Of a stretch of DNA of 64,000 nt, positions 12,301-23,871 are shown piece by piece. Made by a program: the position numbers and the translations under genes. The number at the start of each line of letters is the position of its first letter. The first letter of the stretch is position 1. The notes under the pieces were generated by a model. That model worked only from the letters and a program-made list of their open reading frames with translations. It was not told the origin of the DNA and searched no databases. Origin of the DNA: Alnus glutinosa (Eukaryota; Streptophyta; Magnoliopsida; Fagales; Betulaceae); the NCBI RefSeq assembly GCF_958979055.1, contig NC_084891.1, positions 25,629,501 through 25,693,500 of the forward strand, read 5' to 3'.

Positions 12301-13750
12301 TTCATTCCTCTCCAAGATGCTCTGTACGAGATAAAGAAGTTGCCAGCAGAGAGAAAGATTCGGAAATAAGAGATTTGAAAGAAAAGGTAGTGAAACTCAG
12401 TAGTTATGCCAGGCAGGTGGAGATGCAAAAGGCAGAACTTATACATCAAGTGAAGTCACAGGTAAGTGCATTTGGCTTTCAGTTTGGATTTTTCTGAAAC
12501 TTCTTGATTTTTCCAAAATCAAAGTTCAGTCAAATGTTTTTTGAACTTTGTAACAGAATTCAGCCTTGAAGAAATATTCCATGCGAAGTGCAATTGACGG
12601 CCGGATTCCTGACCTGAACATTGGAGGACATAACTATGACCTGCGCAAACTGGTAGGTGCCTCTTATGGGCCTCTCACGTTACACTAGCTTCATGAGAAC
12701 AGCATTGTTTGTGAAACGTCCATAGTCCCATGTAACAAGTTACTTGTTGCTATTTCTTGTTTTTACCATTAGCCAATAATCTATTGGCTGAATTATTCTA
12801 TAAATGATTCTAGGATCACCGGAGCTCCTCCATTTTCTTATTGGAAGACATGGATACGTCTGATTCAGAACACTCAGGTGAAGAAGAAAGTGGTGATGAT
12901 TGGGTAGAGTCAGGAAAACATCGCGGTAGGACGAGAAATTCTAGAACTGGATCAGATGTCTGCTGCTCTTGTAGTAAATACTCTTCATGCAAAACTATGA
13001 AATGCCAATGCCGAGCTGCCAGGGGTAGTTGTGGGACATCGTGTGGTTGTGTGGCTACAAAATGCGCCAACAGAGGATCGTTCTCGAACAACGAGTTTGA
13101 TGAATCGCAGGGAACAGACATTTTCGAAGGGAATGGGAGCGGTTCAGCGTCTGATGAAAAAGAGCAGAGTCACGCCCTTGCTTCTCATGGTGCAATGTTA
13201 CTTCAGAGTGCACTTGTTGAGAAGCCTGCCGAGACAAATGATGAAAATGAGCCTAGAAGGAAGCCTCTGTCTGACATTGGTAACAAATTGGTATGTCTGA
13301 TAAAGCTTACGAGTATCATTCTTCACTTATTTCATTATTCCAAATGTAATTCTGTTGGCTCCATTTTGTTATTATATTATTATTATTATTATTATGATTT
13401 ACTTCTCATGTTTGTAACTGATGCAGGTCAAGCCAAAAGCACCAAAGCCTAACCAGAGAAAGAAATGGCGGACATCTACTGTTCTGCTTGTTTCTGATCC
13501 TCCACCGTCCTCACAGCCAGAAAACACTGATGCCCCCCAGAAGCCAAATAATAGTAATGCTAGTGAGGGGGACATCCCCCTGAAGTTACCCAGGGCTATG
13601 CGATCGGCTGCATCAAACAGCGGCAACCCGTTGAGAGAGAGGAATGCTGGTCAATCAGACGCAGTTGCGAATAAGGAGCCTGCTATTCTTACTCCAACAA
13701 GCCCTCTCCGGCAGAGAAGACCAGAGGAGAAAGAGAACAATGACCTTTGA
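3375..13750 (+). CDS. KIN4C: Kinesin-4 family motor protein, KIN-4C type
   Basis: A complete 27-exon gene, 1258 aa. The motor head (about residues 12-366) has P-loop GQTGSGKT at 93-100, switch I SSRSH ending at 233 and switch II DLAGSE at 270-275. A long coiled coil follows, including [10 protein letters not shown]. The C-terminal CXC domain (about 1042-1078) has ten cysteines beginning [17 protein letters not shown]. Exons: 3375-3509, 3741-3887, 4005-4157, 4249-4502, 4726-4904, 5121-5245, 6200-6236, 6363-6454, 6542-6658, 6738-6851, 6966-7049, 7139-7346, 7674-7774, 8252-8350, 8433-8546, 8628-8744, 8833-8913, 9577-9648, 9728-9821, 9943-9968, 10433-10518, 11644-11715, 11853-12080, 12317-12461, 12557-12652, 12814-13290, 13427-13750. 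Phase is kept at every junction. Kinesin-4 proteins are microtubule plus-end motors; the animal homologue KIF4 is chromosome-associated and binds an Fe-S cluster in its cysteine-rich tail. I assign KIN-4C because of the CXC domain. Its exact cellular role here is inferred. Confidence 0.93.
5533..5941. mobile_element. MITE in kinesin intron 6
   Basis: The ends read TAAGAGCATCTACAATGG and, reverse-complemented, TTAGAGCATTCACAATGG, with similarity extending about 30 bp. This GAGCATC(T/C)ACAATGG terminus is common among plant MITEs. It is non-coding and lies wholly in the intron 5246-6199. Confidence 0.65.
6031..6104 (-). mobile_element. tRNA-derived SINE fragment
   Basis: On the minus strand AGCTTTAGATAGATGGCACT resembles a degenerate box A region. 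About 30 bases on, GTGGGTTCAAAAC resembles box B. This is the head of a common plant SINE type. No tail or target duplication could be fixed. Confidence 0.45.
9403..9516 (+). mobile_element. tRNA-derived SINE with target duplication
   Basis: Box A-like TAGCTCAATTGG (9418-9429) and box B-like AGTTTCAATCTCC lie in a 114-bp unit ending in an A-run. It is flanked by AACATTGTTCGTTAT (9388-9402) and AACATTGTTCATTAT (9517-9531), a 15-bp target-site duplication with one mismatch. It sits in kinesin intron 17. Confidence 0.7.
10150..10260. repeat. Degenerate ~31-bp tandem repeat
   Basis: Three to four imperfect units share the core (A/G)TCTTCAACTRTR followed by an A/T/G-rich spacer with TAGGT. It lies in kinesin intron 20. 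No function is evident. Confidence 0.5.
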
Positions 13751-15329
13751 CTTCACACTTCTCCTTGCCCTGATTGGTGATATTTATGCTAACATTGTGA
13801 ACTTTCATGATTCCATCAATGAAGTTTTTCTGTGGATTTGTTGAGAAGAAAGAACACGATGTCTAACAAGAGAAATGTATTGTGCTAGTGAGCTTTGATC
13901 ACTCAAAGGCTTTTTGTGGTGTATTCAATTGTGTAGGAAAATATATGAAATTTTATTTTTCGTTTGGCTGTCAAGAACCAAATCTGGCTGGTTAATGACA
14001 TCACAAAGTCACCTATTTGGATCCTATTCTTTAGAATATGTAAAATGGTGGAACTAAAACTGATGATTATGTTAATCTCGTCAATTTAAATTTATACTAT
14101 TTAGAATATGAAAAATGGTTGTGATGAATCTGACGATAATGCAATAATGGTGACAAAGACTTGGTAATGGTTATGATATGATTGTCATGTTATTGGTGTT
14201 GGTTGTAAGCAAGGTGGTGGTGGCAGTGTGAAGAACAATGATATTTGTAGGATAATGAAAAATATTAGTTAGGGTTTATACAATGAGACATTCTCCATAG
14301 AATTCGAACTTGGAATTATAGATTCTTGAAAATGTTCAATATTTTATAAATTTTTTAAAATGACTTTCTTCTTGATTAAAGTAAAAGAAATCAAAATTAG
14401 AGATCGGATAAGCTTTTGCCGTCAAATTTGTGTTAGGGTGATAGACACATTAGCACGTGCTTCAACATGGAATAAGAAAATGGAGATGATTGATGATTCA
14501 TTGACGACCTTGTTCTACAAATCTAATAATATATATATCGTCACATTATTTTAAAATGAAATAGAAGATTCACGTGAAGCAAAAATGGTACACCGGATCT
14601 CAAAGAGCAGGAATCATGTTAAAAATTTAACAACTCATCCTTGTAATGCTATAAATTATATTTTTATTCCACAATTATTTTACAATGCTGACGCGACAGT
14701 CGTAACTAACTTTTGGAACAATCATCGACTCATTGTTAAAAAAAAAAAAAAATTAAGAAATTCAAGCTACTACATTAACATTGTAAGATAGTTACAGAAT
14801 AAAACATATAGTAAAAGAACTATAAGAGAAGAGCAATATGCCAATATAAAAAAAGAAAATTACAGCAACCAAAATCAAAGACAAATAAAATAATACTATC
14901 CATGCAGCAAGTCATTCCATAGCCTCGGAGAGGATCTTCAAGGTGAAATGTGGATGAGAGAATACTGTTAGCGGTGCTAGTTGTAGTGGCTCAAGTTGAA
15001 AATTTACGAGTGTCATGAACAGCATTCAAAAGGTTCTTAGCTTTAAACCACGTGTATAATGAGATAAATAACAACAAAGTGAATATATCCTGAAGTTCAG
15101 AGATCAACAAGAAGCCCCAACAATAAAGAATTGTAGAAGAAACACTAGTAAAGATCCGTCGTATCTACATGAAGAAACAAAGAAAGGGGGGTGGCGCTCA
15201 ACATACGACAGGCCGTTTGGATTGTTCTCGGCACGACGGCCTCAATCAAACGACTGAAAACGGGAGATAGTTTATGTATAATGTATATCAAGTACTTCAA
15301 ACGACAACTTTTTGCTATAATTATCTCTG
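13751..15329. other. Spacer between the two kinesin loci
   Basis: This holds the 3' untranslated region of the upstream gene and about 1.5 kb of AT-rich DNA. I see no conserved protein frame and no clear transposon ends. Short frames here lack recognisable motifs. Confidence 0.6.
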
Positions 15330-15611
15330 ACGTGGCGAATTTGAATTCAAATTTGAATGGTTCGCTCCATTTGGGTATTGGTACTGACGTGGCAAATTAG
15401 ACGTTGTTGTCGAGTGAATCGAATCGTTGAATGTAATAATAAAAGGAGCACTCGCACTCAGTGAGTCAGCAACGAAAATGGATCCCGACACCCAGAAAAT
15501 GCATTTTTACTGAAACGAAGGCCTTCGGATCCGATCCGATCCAATCGAAACGCGAGCGCCGATTAGGGTTTTTTGAATTTCCACATTCACTTTTCCCCTG
15601 CATTGCAGAAG
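15330..15611 (+). promoter_or_regulatory. Upstream region and leader of the headless kinesin paralogue
   Basis: Two ACGTGGC boxes (15330-15336 and 15387-15393), resembling ABRE/G-box-type sites, flank a perfect 16-bp palindrome AATTTGAATTCAAATT (15338-15353). The leader contains a short upstream ORF, ATG at 15478 to TGA at 15513 (11 codons), before the main start. A pyrimidine-rich tract ending GCATTGCAG (to 15608) looks like a splice acceptor four bases before the main ATG. Either the acceptor is still used with a non-coding upstream exon, or it is a relic of the ancestral intron. Confidence 0.4.
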
Positions 15612-18600
15612 ATGAAGAAGACGAATCGTCGCTCAAAGCAAGCGAGCCCAGGAGGTGCCTCGCCATCAGCTCCTGACAATAACCAAAAGCAGCATTACGA
15701 GGAGAGAGTTCATCAGCTCCAACAAGAAAACAACGCGTTTCAGGTCAGTGTTGTATTCGCTTTATAGTGTTTTAGAATTTCTGATTTTCGCGGTCATTGT
15801 CTGTGTTCTTCAGTGTCCGTTTGGTTGCTGAGAAAGTTTAGGAAAAGAATTGAAAGCGTTTGGGTTGAGTGTTAGTTAGGTTTTCTTTTTGCTGAGTACT
15901 TGAGGAACAAAGAGCCTGTTTGGTTGGTAAGAAAATGTGGAAAGTACGGTGCTAGAACTGTTCTGAGTCTTTAAAGTCCTCCAACTGCTGGGAAGTTGAA
16001 AAATCCGAAAGTTTAACTGGATTGGACCTTTGAAGCGATAGTGTTTGGATATTGGGATCTCATCGAAAACCTGGGAAAGCGGAAAGTCTTTCCAGCGCAG
16101 TACAGCTATTTGGCTTATTGATTTACGCTTGACAATATTTTTGGAGTAAAATAAAATGTATAGTACTTAATAGTGTTTGTTTGATATTGCTTTTAAAGCA
16201 TGGATTTTCGTTTCATAGAACGCACTTACAAAAATATTGATAATATTATGAGAAATTTCTTTGTGCTTCTCAGTCTAGGTACGAAAATGAAAGCATGGAA
16301 AAGGTCTTTTGAAAGGGATCTTTCCTCAACGCAACTGTTTTTTGAGAGAAAACTTTGGGAAACGCCTGTTTCAGTTTGTTTTTTGTTTTCCTGTTTTTTC
16401 AACAGTCAAACATCAGTATAGCTTCCTTACTGCAATTTTTGTTAAATTTGGCAGAAGGAGAACGAGGAACTAAGGAAAAAACTTGAAAATGTTTCATCTA
16501 CTCCTAATGTTGGTGTTTTAAAGCTCAAAGAGGACTATCTGCAAAAGCTGAATGTCCTTGAAGAACAGGTGCAGTTTTTATTTGCATTCCGACAATATGT
16601 TTGATCACACAATTACATGTTCTGAAACCATATTCTGCTTTTGTAGGTTACAGAGTTGAAGAAGAAACAGAATGTTCAATCTCAACTCTCAACTCAAAGA
16701 CCGAAAGGTGATGAAGCAACAAAAAGGTTACAGTTTGAGATTCAAAGTTTAAAGGCTCAGAAGGTACTAGTCTTGTAGATGAGCATGCTTATGTAAATAA
16801 TTGCTTATTTTTATTGTTTCCCCTATTAACAATTTCATAATATTCAGGTTCAAATGCAATGTAAGATCAAACTACAGTCCGTGCAGTTTAGGTTATGCAA
16901 GACTTCACTGGAAAAAGAAGTTCTTCAGGTATATGCATTGCTAAAGGATTTAACTCCATTATGCCTTTTGTTAAACCAGTATTTTATATCCAGGCACCAT
17001 GGTTAACTTGAAATTTAAGTATAAGACGTTTGAGGTGGGTTGAGTTCGATTAGTCGTTCTATTTCCATTTGTTAGTCTCAAGTTGATGCCTCAAATTTTG
17101 CTTATCTTCCTTCTCATACCGTCCAAGATTTTATGTTTGAGTGTTTTATGTTTACATTGTTCAGGGTCCTCAGATGTTTTTAAGATGCTTTGCTATATAT
17201 TCATTTTTTTTCTTATTCGTTTATTTAGTTATAAATATAGCCATACTTAAATTTTGAAGTATACTGTCATGAAAATCTAATAAAGGGTCACTTGATGACT
17301 TTACATTCTATGATGCTCCCATCTTTTTCTAGCAGTATTTCTTGATTAGCTTTTTCTTGCTTTCTGATTTTTACTACCAAATTATTTGGGTAAATTAAAT
17401 TTGTTTCCAAGGTTTTTTGGTATGATCTATCTGATTCTCCTCGATTTGTTCTTATGATGTTTATATATTCATGTTGAAAGCACGTTGGTACACTGAAACA
17501 AGTTAAATTTTCAATTTATTATGAGATAGTGTATTTTAAAATATTCACTGAATGTGGTAACATTGGTCTATTATAATATAATTTGAATATCAAAATTTTT
17601 AAACGATGTCCAGAGTGTTTGTAATTGGCATGTAAAAAAATATGAATTTTCACCATTAGAAGTTCCGTTCAAATAGATATATGCAATACAATCATACTTT
17701 GTCTCAACTGGAAAAAGTTGCTTGCATGCATTGTTTGATCGTGCTTTGAGTATGTGTCAGCATTACAGGATGTCATAGTATTGTCTAATGCTTCATGCAG
17801 TTGATTTGAGACATCGATATTCCCTTGTCTATTTGAAGTATGCATTGGATGTAGTTGACAAAAAGATGTATTACTCAACTTATATATGTAGTGGTAACTT
17901 GACGCATTGTAAAAGCCCTTGAATTTGAAGCTTGAACAAACTGTAGAATGGTGTGAGAACCTGTGCTCAAACATTTTTTTTGTTATTTTTTGGCACTATA
18001 GAAATTTAAGCTAGTAACTTGGATGGCTTTGTTAATGTTGCTGTTGGTGATTGTTGTCTGTTTTATCTGGGATTTTCATTATGTCTATGTATTTAATTTC
18101 ATCGGAATCTATGCATCAACAGCTAAGGAAGGAAGGAAGGAGGAATGAGAATGAGATGCAAAAGCTTTTTGCTTCGAACCAAAGACTAAAGATGGTAAAT
18201 TCATGTTTTCTTTATGATATTATAAACCTACTACTTAGTGAAACCATTTCTTTTCTTTTTCTTTTTTGGTGTATAACTTCTGGACAATTATTTTTCTTAC
18301 ATTTTGGTTCTTTTATGTCAGGTTTTACAACGAAAAACAGAAGAAGCTTCCATGGCTACAAAACGGCTAAAAGAGCTTTTAGAATCTCGAAAAGCTTTAT
18401 CGCATAAATCAGCTGGTTTGGAGATCTACTTTTCATTTCATGTTTGTTTTCCATCATTATAATACATTGACATTTTTCTTCTTTTTGGTCAAATCTCATG
18501 TAGGCGCAAGAGGTGGGAACATTCCTAGAATTCAGGTATTTAATAACCAAATTGGAAGAACTAGACTCTATTTGTGATTCATGCATGTGGTTTTTTTGAC

Positions 18601-21600
18601 CAGTTATATAATTCATGTAATATAAATGGCACTTTGGATGTGCTTCTGATTGGATCACATTTATGCATAGATTCCATTCAGGAATGTTTACTTGCAAGTT
18701 GCAAGTGAATGTGGTTATATTATTTGGAATTAAGACATTAAGATTTTCATATATAGGGAAAAAAACCCATGAAATACTTGTGAGCACATTAAGCCTAAAC
18801 AACTACAAAATCATGGCCATAATGCTAACAATTTTTACCCATCCTTTTCTCTCCAAAATTTGTAAATTTGTGGCAAGTTGCCTTTTATACTTTAGTTTGA
18901 TTTGAGAAATTGTAGTTCTCCAAGATTACATGACATTTTTACCCATTAAGCAAGAAGTCTTTCCCACCTTGTAATTAGAATTTCATGACCCACAGACAAA
19001 GTGGTGCTTTTCTTTTGGACAGTTCAGACTTGCAAGTTAAGGATGAACTGAATTGTACCTTTATAGCACAGGGTTCTTTTTATCTTTTTGAATTCAATCA
19101 GAGAGTTAAGGACCCAAAAGCTATATACTCTGGGTACATGTGCAATTTTTGGCTTTACTGGATATTTGGATTTAATGCATGCCTGGAATTGGTTGATGGG
19201 TTTTTTTGGATCTATAGTTTGTTGTAGGGGAATTATTATATTTCTTGTATATGTTACCTCTTTAAAATGGTTGGTGCAGAGTATTGAACATGAACTTGAC
19301 GTCACAACACGGTTACATGAATTATGTTCTGAATATGAACGTCAAATGGAAGAGTGAGTTCCTGCATCTTTCTCCTTCTGCTAATACTATCATGGTCCTT
19401 TCATATGTTCTCATTATGATTCTCTCTCAAAGGTTCAGTCCTTGGTATAAATAGTTAAAAGAATAAGAAGAGAAAATGAAACAGTCTTATTTCCTTGATG
19501 ATTTTACCATAGGAATACATTGAGTTTAAATAGAAGACTAATATACAAGCTATTATGGAAATATATTCATTGTGGATTACAACAGAAATGATGACAATAA
19601 ATTAAGATCGTGGATAATAAAATCATATAAAAAATTTCCAACACTCCCCCTAAAGCTGAGGGCAAAGATGTCTCGCATGCCCAGCTTGCATAAGGCTGAA
19701 TGGAGAACACTATTGGGCACTTCCTTTGTCAAAATATCTGCAATTTGTTCCCACGTTTTCACGTAAGGTGTACAAATTAAAGTTGGTTGCGATTGCTGAC
19801 TAGCACATTCTGGAACGTTCTGCTTTGGTGACATAAGTACATATGAGGACTCTGTTATTACACTTAAAAGATCTGTTGAGTATTTCTCTTTACCGCCTAT
19901 CTACTCTTGAAGAGAAATGTCGGGAGGAGAAAAATAGGGTAGAGATTCAAAAAAGGTTACATCCATAGAGACAAAATGCTTTTGCGTATGGGGGTGATAA
20001 CACCTATAGCCTTTTTGAGTTGGTGAATACCCCAAGAATATACACTTAAGACTTCTAGGATCCAATTTGCTACGAGAGGAACTAGGGAAATGGACGAAGC
20101 AAACACAACAAAAAACATGAGGAGGAATGATAAATAACGATGAAGACAAGGATGGTGAGAAAAGATCAATAGGTGTCTTAAAATCCAGGACAAGTGACAT
20201 AATTCAATTAATGTGATATGCTGCAGTAACCAATGTATCACCCTTGTAGGATTTAGGAACATGCATGGAAATCATTAATGCCCAGGTTACCTGTAGGAGA
20301 CGCTGATTCTTTTGCTCAACAACCCTTTTTCGTTGTGGGGTATGGGAACAAATTGTTTGATGGATGATACCATGCTAGCTGAGGTATGATTGTAGGTCAG
20401 TAAAAATATTCTCCTTCATTATCAGAATGAATAATCTGAATGGAGATTTTGAATTGAGTACACATCATCTTATGAAATGTCTGAAAACATGAAGAAACGT
20501 AACTTTTATCTTTCAATAAATAAACACAAGTAGTGAGAGAACAATCAACAATAAAAGTAACAAAAAAAAAAACAGTTTAAAAATCAGAAAAACTAGAAAA
20601 AAGCAGACTATTATGTGCTGTTATGAGTTGAATATATTATTTTTCAGCTCTACTACCAAAATCTCTAACTTCAAAGTTCCGTGCATTTCTCTCTCTTCAA
20701 ATACACCACATTAAAAGTAAAGGACCCAACCTCCAAACTTCCAAAATGTTACTACGCCTCTTCTGACCTCCCCAACAATTCTCTCACCCTTTTAGGCACA
20801 ACTCAAACGACACCAAACAACTTAAAGAGCGAGCTCCATAAATCTCTGGTTCACATTAACATTGGAGAATTTGCTGCTTTGCTTGATTTGGCACTCCACT
20901 TGTTTGTTTGACATTTTGATCTGAGGATGAAAGATCCAAGTTGATTAATGCTCCACAAGTGAGGTACTAATGTCTTGAATGAACAGTCAAAATAACAATT
21001 GTTCATATGCAGAATAAGAGAAGTCACTGTGAGAGTTAAATTTACATGTGAATTTGAAGTTTGTTCCATACTTTTGAGTTTAATGGTGGGAATGATAATA
21101 AACATTCAAGTTGTACTCGGGGGAAAAAAATTTTAAGTTTTGGTTGAATGATGTTATATCTTCAAAAAAAAAAAAGTTGTTATATTCTTGTTAAAAAAAA
21201 AAAAAATCATTTATCTTCTCCATGTCTCTTTAACTTTTAAGTACAAAAATTCCCTGAATTTTTATGTATTAAGCGGTTAGTTTGCTGAAAAATTAAGCTT
21301 CTATTTTTTCCAATTTCAAGATGCATGTTGAATTCTGGAACGTCTGTTTTATTCAATTAATGCATTCACCGTATCATGGGATGGTTAGGATGGCTGAGGA
21401 GGTTGCCAAGCTCAAGGAAGAAGCAGAAATGCTGAAGCAAGAAAATTATAGGTGAGAAAATCGTTGCTGAATTTTCTTCATGCATGTTTCTGTGTTCTTT
21501 TCCGTGGAAACTTTATGTGGCTATTCTATGCTGATAAGAACTCTGTAACCTTTTCTTCCTTGAACTTTTAAGGTGCCCGTTGCAGGAGAAAGAAGTTGAC

Positions 21601-22977
21601 TGCTTAGAGAAGGATCTAGATATAAAAGACCTGAAGGAACAAGTAGTCAGCCTAAGTGGTTTGCTTGCACAACTAAAAATCCAAAAGGCTGAACTTAATC
21701 ATAGGGACAAATTACAGGTTAGTGCATTTGGCTGTGGTGTGATATTTTTTCTTCATCCCAGAATAGAAAATATTCTAACCGAGCCTGAGTGACACGTATA
21801 AAGCTTTGAGGTTTGATAAATTCTCATGGTTCAAATTCAAATGCAATATTAATTTAGTTGTTTGAAAATAAAATTATATGTATCGAAATATAATCGTGAG
21901 ATATTTCAATAAAGATATATGATGTTCAGGATGATTTGAGTCAACCCTCTTTCTCTCTTGGGAGTAGTGACGAGTTATTTGAGGGCCCAGAGACATCTGA
22001 ATCAGAAAATTTTGGGGAAGCTAAAATTGCAAGGGAGAAAAGTGCAGTTGGGAAGTGCTGCTCCTGCAGTAAGAAGTCTTTGTGCAAGACATCAAAATGT
22101 AGATGCAGATCTACTGGTGATAGCTGTGGAAAATCATGCGGCTGCGCACTTACTAAGTGCACCAATAGAGAAGCAGTTCCAGTCAAGTTGAGCAACTCCC
22201 CACAATCAGAAACGGCTGAAAGCATTCTGAATTGTCTGGACATTGTTGAGACAGAGAGGACTGGCATAGTTGCTTCTCAAGGTGCAATGCTACTTCAGGG
22301 TGCACTAGCTCAGAAGCCTGCTGAGATGAACAACAATCGTAGGACAAGAAAGGAGCCTTTATGTGACATTGGGAATACATTGGTATGATTCTTCTCACAA
22401 ATGTCTTTTCCTTAAGTCATTCCCATATTAAGGAGAAATATAGCATGCTCTTTCTGACTCTGCTGTCTACTTGACCTTATATTTGCTGGCTGTCTGACTT
22501 CTCTGACTTGAAACCTCAAACCCCGAATACATGACCCCCCACCTGCCATACTCGTAAAAACTTTGCATCTCAAGTCACTGCAATCCCCTTTTTGCAACTG
22601 ACATTAGTAACTTAGTGCTTGCTGGGTTTTTCTTTTAGCACTACAAACTGCATGCCTCTTGTGCTACATTTTGTCTCCTTGCTAACAGGAAATCTGAACC
22701 CCTACAGATTGAATCAGATGCTTTAAAACCTCGCCAGACAAAGAAAGGGCGAAAGCCAGTAATTCAGCTTGTTGCCGTAGACCCACCTTCTTCACTGCCA
22801 GAAAATATAGAAGGCCCAAAAGAAGCAGATATTCTTGTGAAATTACCAGGGCCTGTGCCACCAGCAGTCCCTCATCTTGATGACTTGGTAGTTAGTAAGG
22901 CAACCGGTGTTCCTGCTGCAAGATATCCGGTCCGGCAGGCCAGAGCATTGAATCAAAAAGAGAACCACAGCCTTTGA
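15612..22977 (+). CDS. Headless KIN-4C paralogue: coiled-coil plus CXC domain
   Basis: An intact 12-exon frame, 548 aa, homologous to the tail of the upstream kinesin but without any motor domain. Exons: 15612-15743, 16455-16568, 16647-16763, 16848-16928, 18123-18194, 18322-18415, 18504-18535, 19280-19353, 21389-21451, 21573-21717, 21930-22382, 22708-22977. Exon lengths 114, 117, 81, 72, 94 and 145 equal those of the parent, and intron phases match. Counterparts of the parent's 228-bp and 96-bp exons are missing without loss of frame. The CXC domain (about 351-387) starts CCSCSKKSLCKTSKCRC and keeps all ten cysteines in the same spacing. The first exon joins a basic 25-residue N terminus to KQHYEERV, homologous to the parent's exon 14 (KQHYEKKV). 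Without a P-loop it cannot be a motor. A role in pairing with or competing against KIN-4C, or in DNA/Fe-S binding through CXC, is inference. A decaying copy is possible, but an intact frame across 12 exons argues against it. Confidence 0.82.
19443..20560 (-). mobile_element. Internally deleted Ty1/copia retrotransposon
   Basis: Minus strand, within the 2-kb intron between exons 8 and 9 of the headless kinesin. Integrase sequence (about 20480-19905) includes KLDPRSLKCIFLGYSPTQKG and YHPHTQKHFVSMDVTFFE, with stops and frame shifts. It is followed, without most of the reverse transcriptase, by the end of RNase H with ADILTKEVPNSVLHSALCK (about 19775-19680). A polypurine tract (CTTTAGGGGGAG) then abuts a 201-bp 3' LTR at 19443-19643 that starts TGTTGG and ends CA. 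I see no 5' LTR. It is non-functional. Confidence 0.8.
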
Positions 22978-23871
22978 ATCGACAGTTGTTCCTTAATCCC
23001 CTCTTAGTAGGAAATACACACCAATGCATAAAGTCTTGGAAGCTTGGAATCTTATAGAGTATGGATCTAACGGGAAGGAGTGGGATTTGTGGATCGTGAG
23101 GATTGATGAATCTTTTTGGTAATTGGTTTTTCAGCTTGATCTATAGTGAATTGCCTGATGCTATTGAAATATTCATATTCAACCTTGGTCGCTTGAATGC
23201 TGTTTTTTATATGGAAATGTGGGTTTTCATCTTCTGCTGCAGTAATCTTCGTAATATATATATATTCCAACGGCATAAAGGGTTTATTAAAAGTAGTCGA
23301 GCCCAGCGCGTATTCACGATGGTGAAAAACAACATTAATACCAAAAAGGAGAGGCGTTTTGGAAACGACATTAACAGGGCAAAACGACTATTTCATCATA
23401 AAAACAGCATAAACATGAAGACCGCAGTAAGGAAAGGGTGTCGTTTTGGTCAAATACACAAGTACATAACAAGCTTAACAGAAGAAAGATGTTGCCGAAT
23501 CGAGCGCTGTCTTACGCGCGCAACAACATCATCATCGTCTGACAAAAAAAAAAAATCATCAACCAGTCCCCTGGGCCCCATCGCTGATTTCTAGCAATAT
23601 TCCTAACTTCCTCATGTACTTGCTCCATCCACCAATGGAGACACAAATTAGATTGAGCGTAATAATCAGCAGCATGAACACTCACAATGAATGTTGAAGA
23701 GCAAATGCAAGACGCACAATATTTTATCAAGAGGTCATATAACTGGAACTACGTTTCCATGAAACAAAAGGATTGATCTAAAATTGTTCCCAAAAAGGAC
23801 TTCCTCCCTTCTGTGAGCAGATCATGTCAAAGTAAGTGATCTCTGACACTAATTCCTCCTAGAGTTCAGCT
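22978..23871. other. Convergent 3' spacer
   Basis: The headless kinesin (+) and argininosuccinate lyase (-) end toward each other across about 890 bp. It should hold both 3' untranslated regions. No supported gene is seen. A short minus-strand frame at 23512-23730 has no recognisable motif. Confidence 0.6.

Noticed and set aside
23512-23730. Minus-strand 72-codon frame between the headless kinesin and the lyase
   Set aside because: No family resemblance and no clear splice context; kept only as part of the spacer description.
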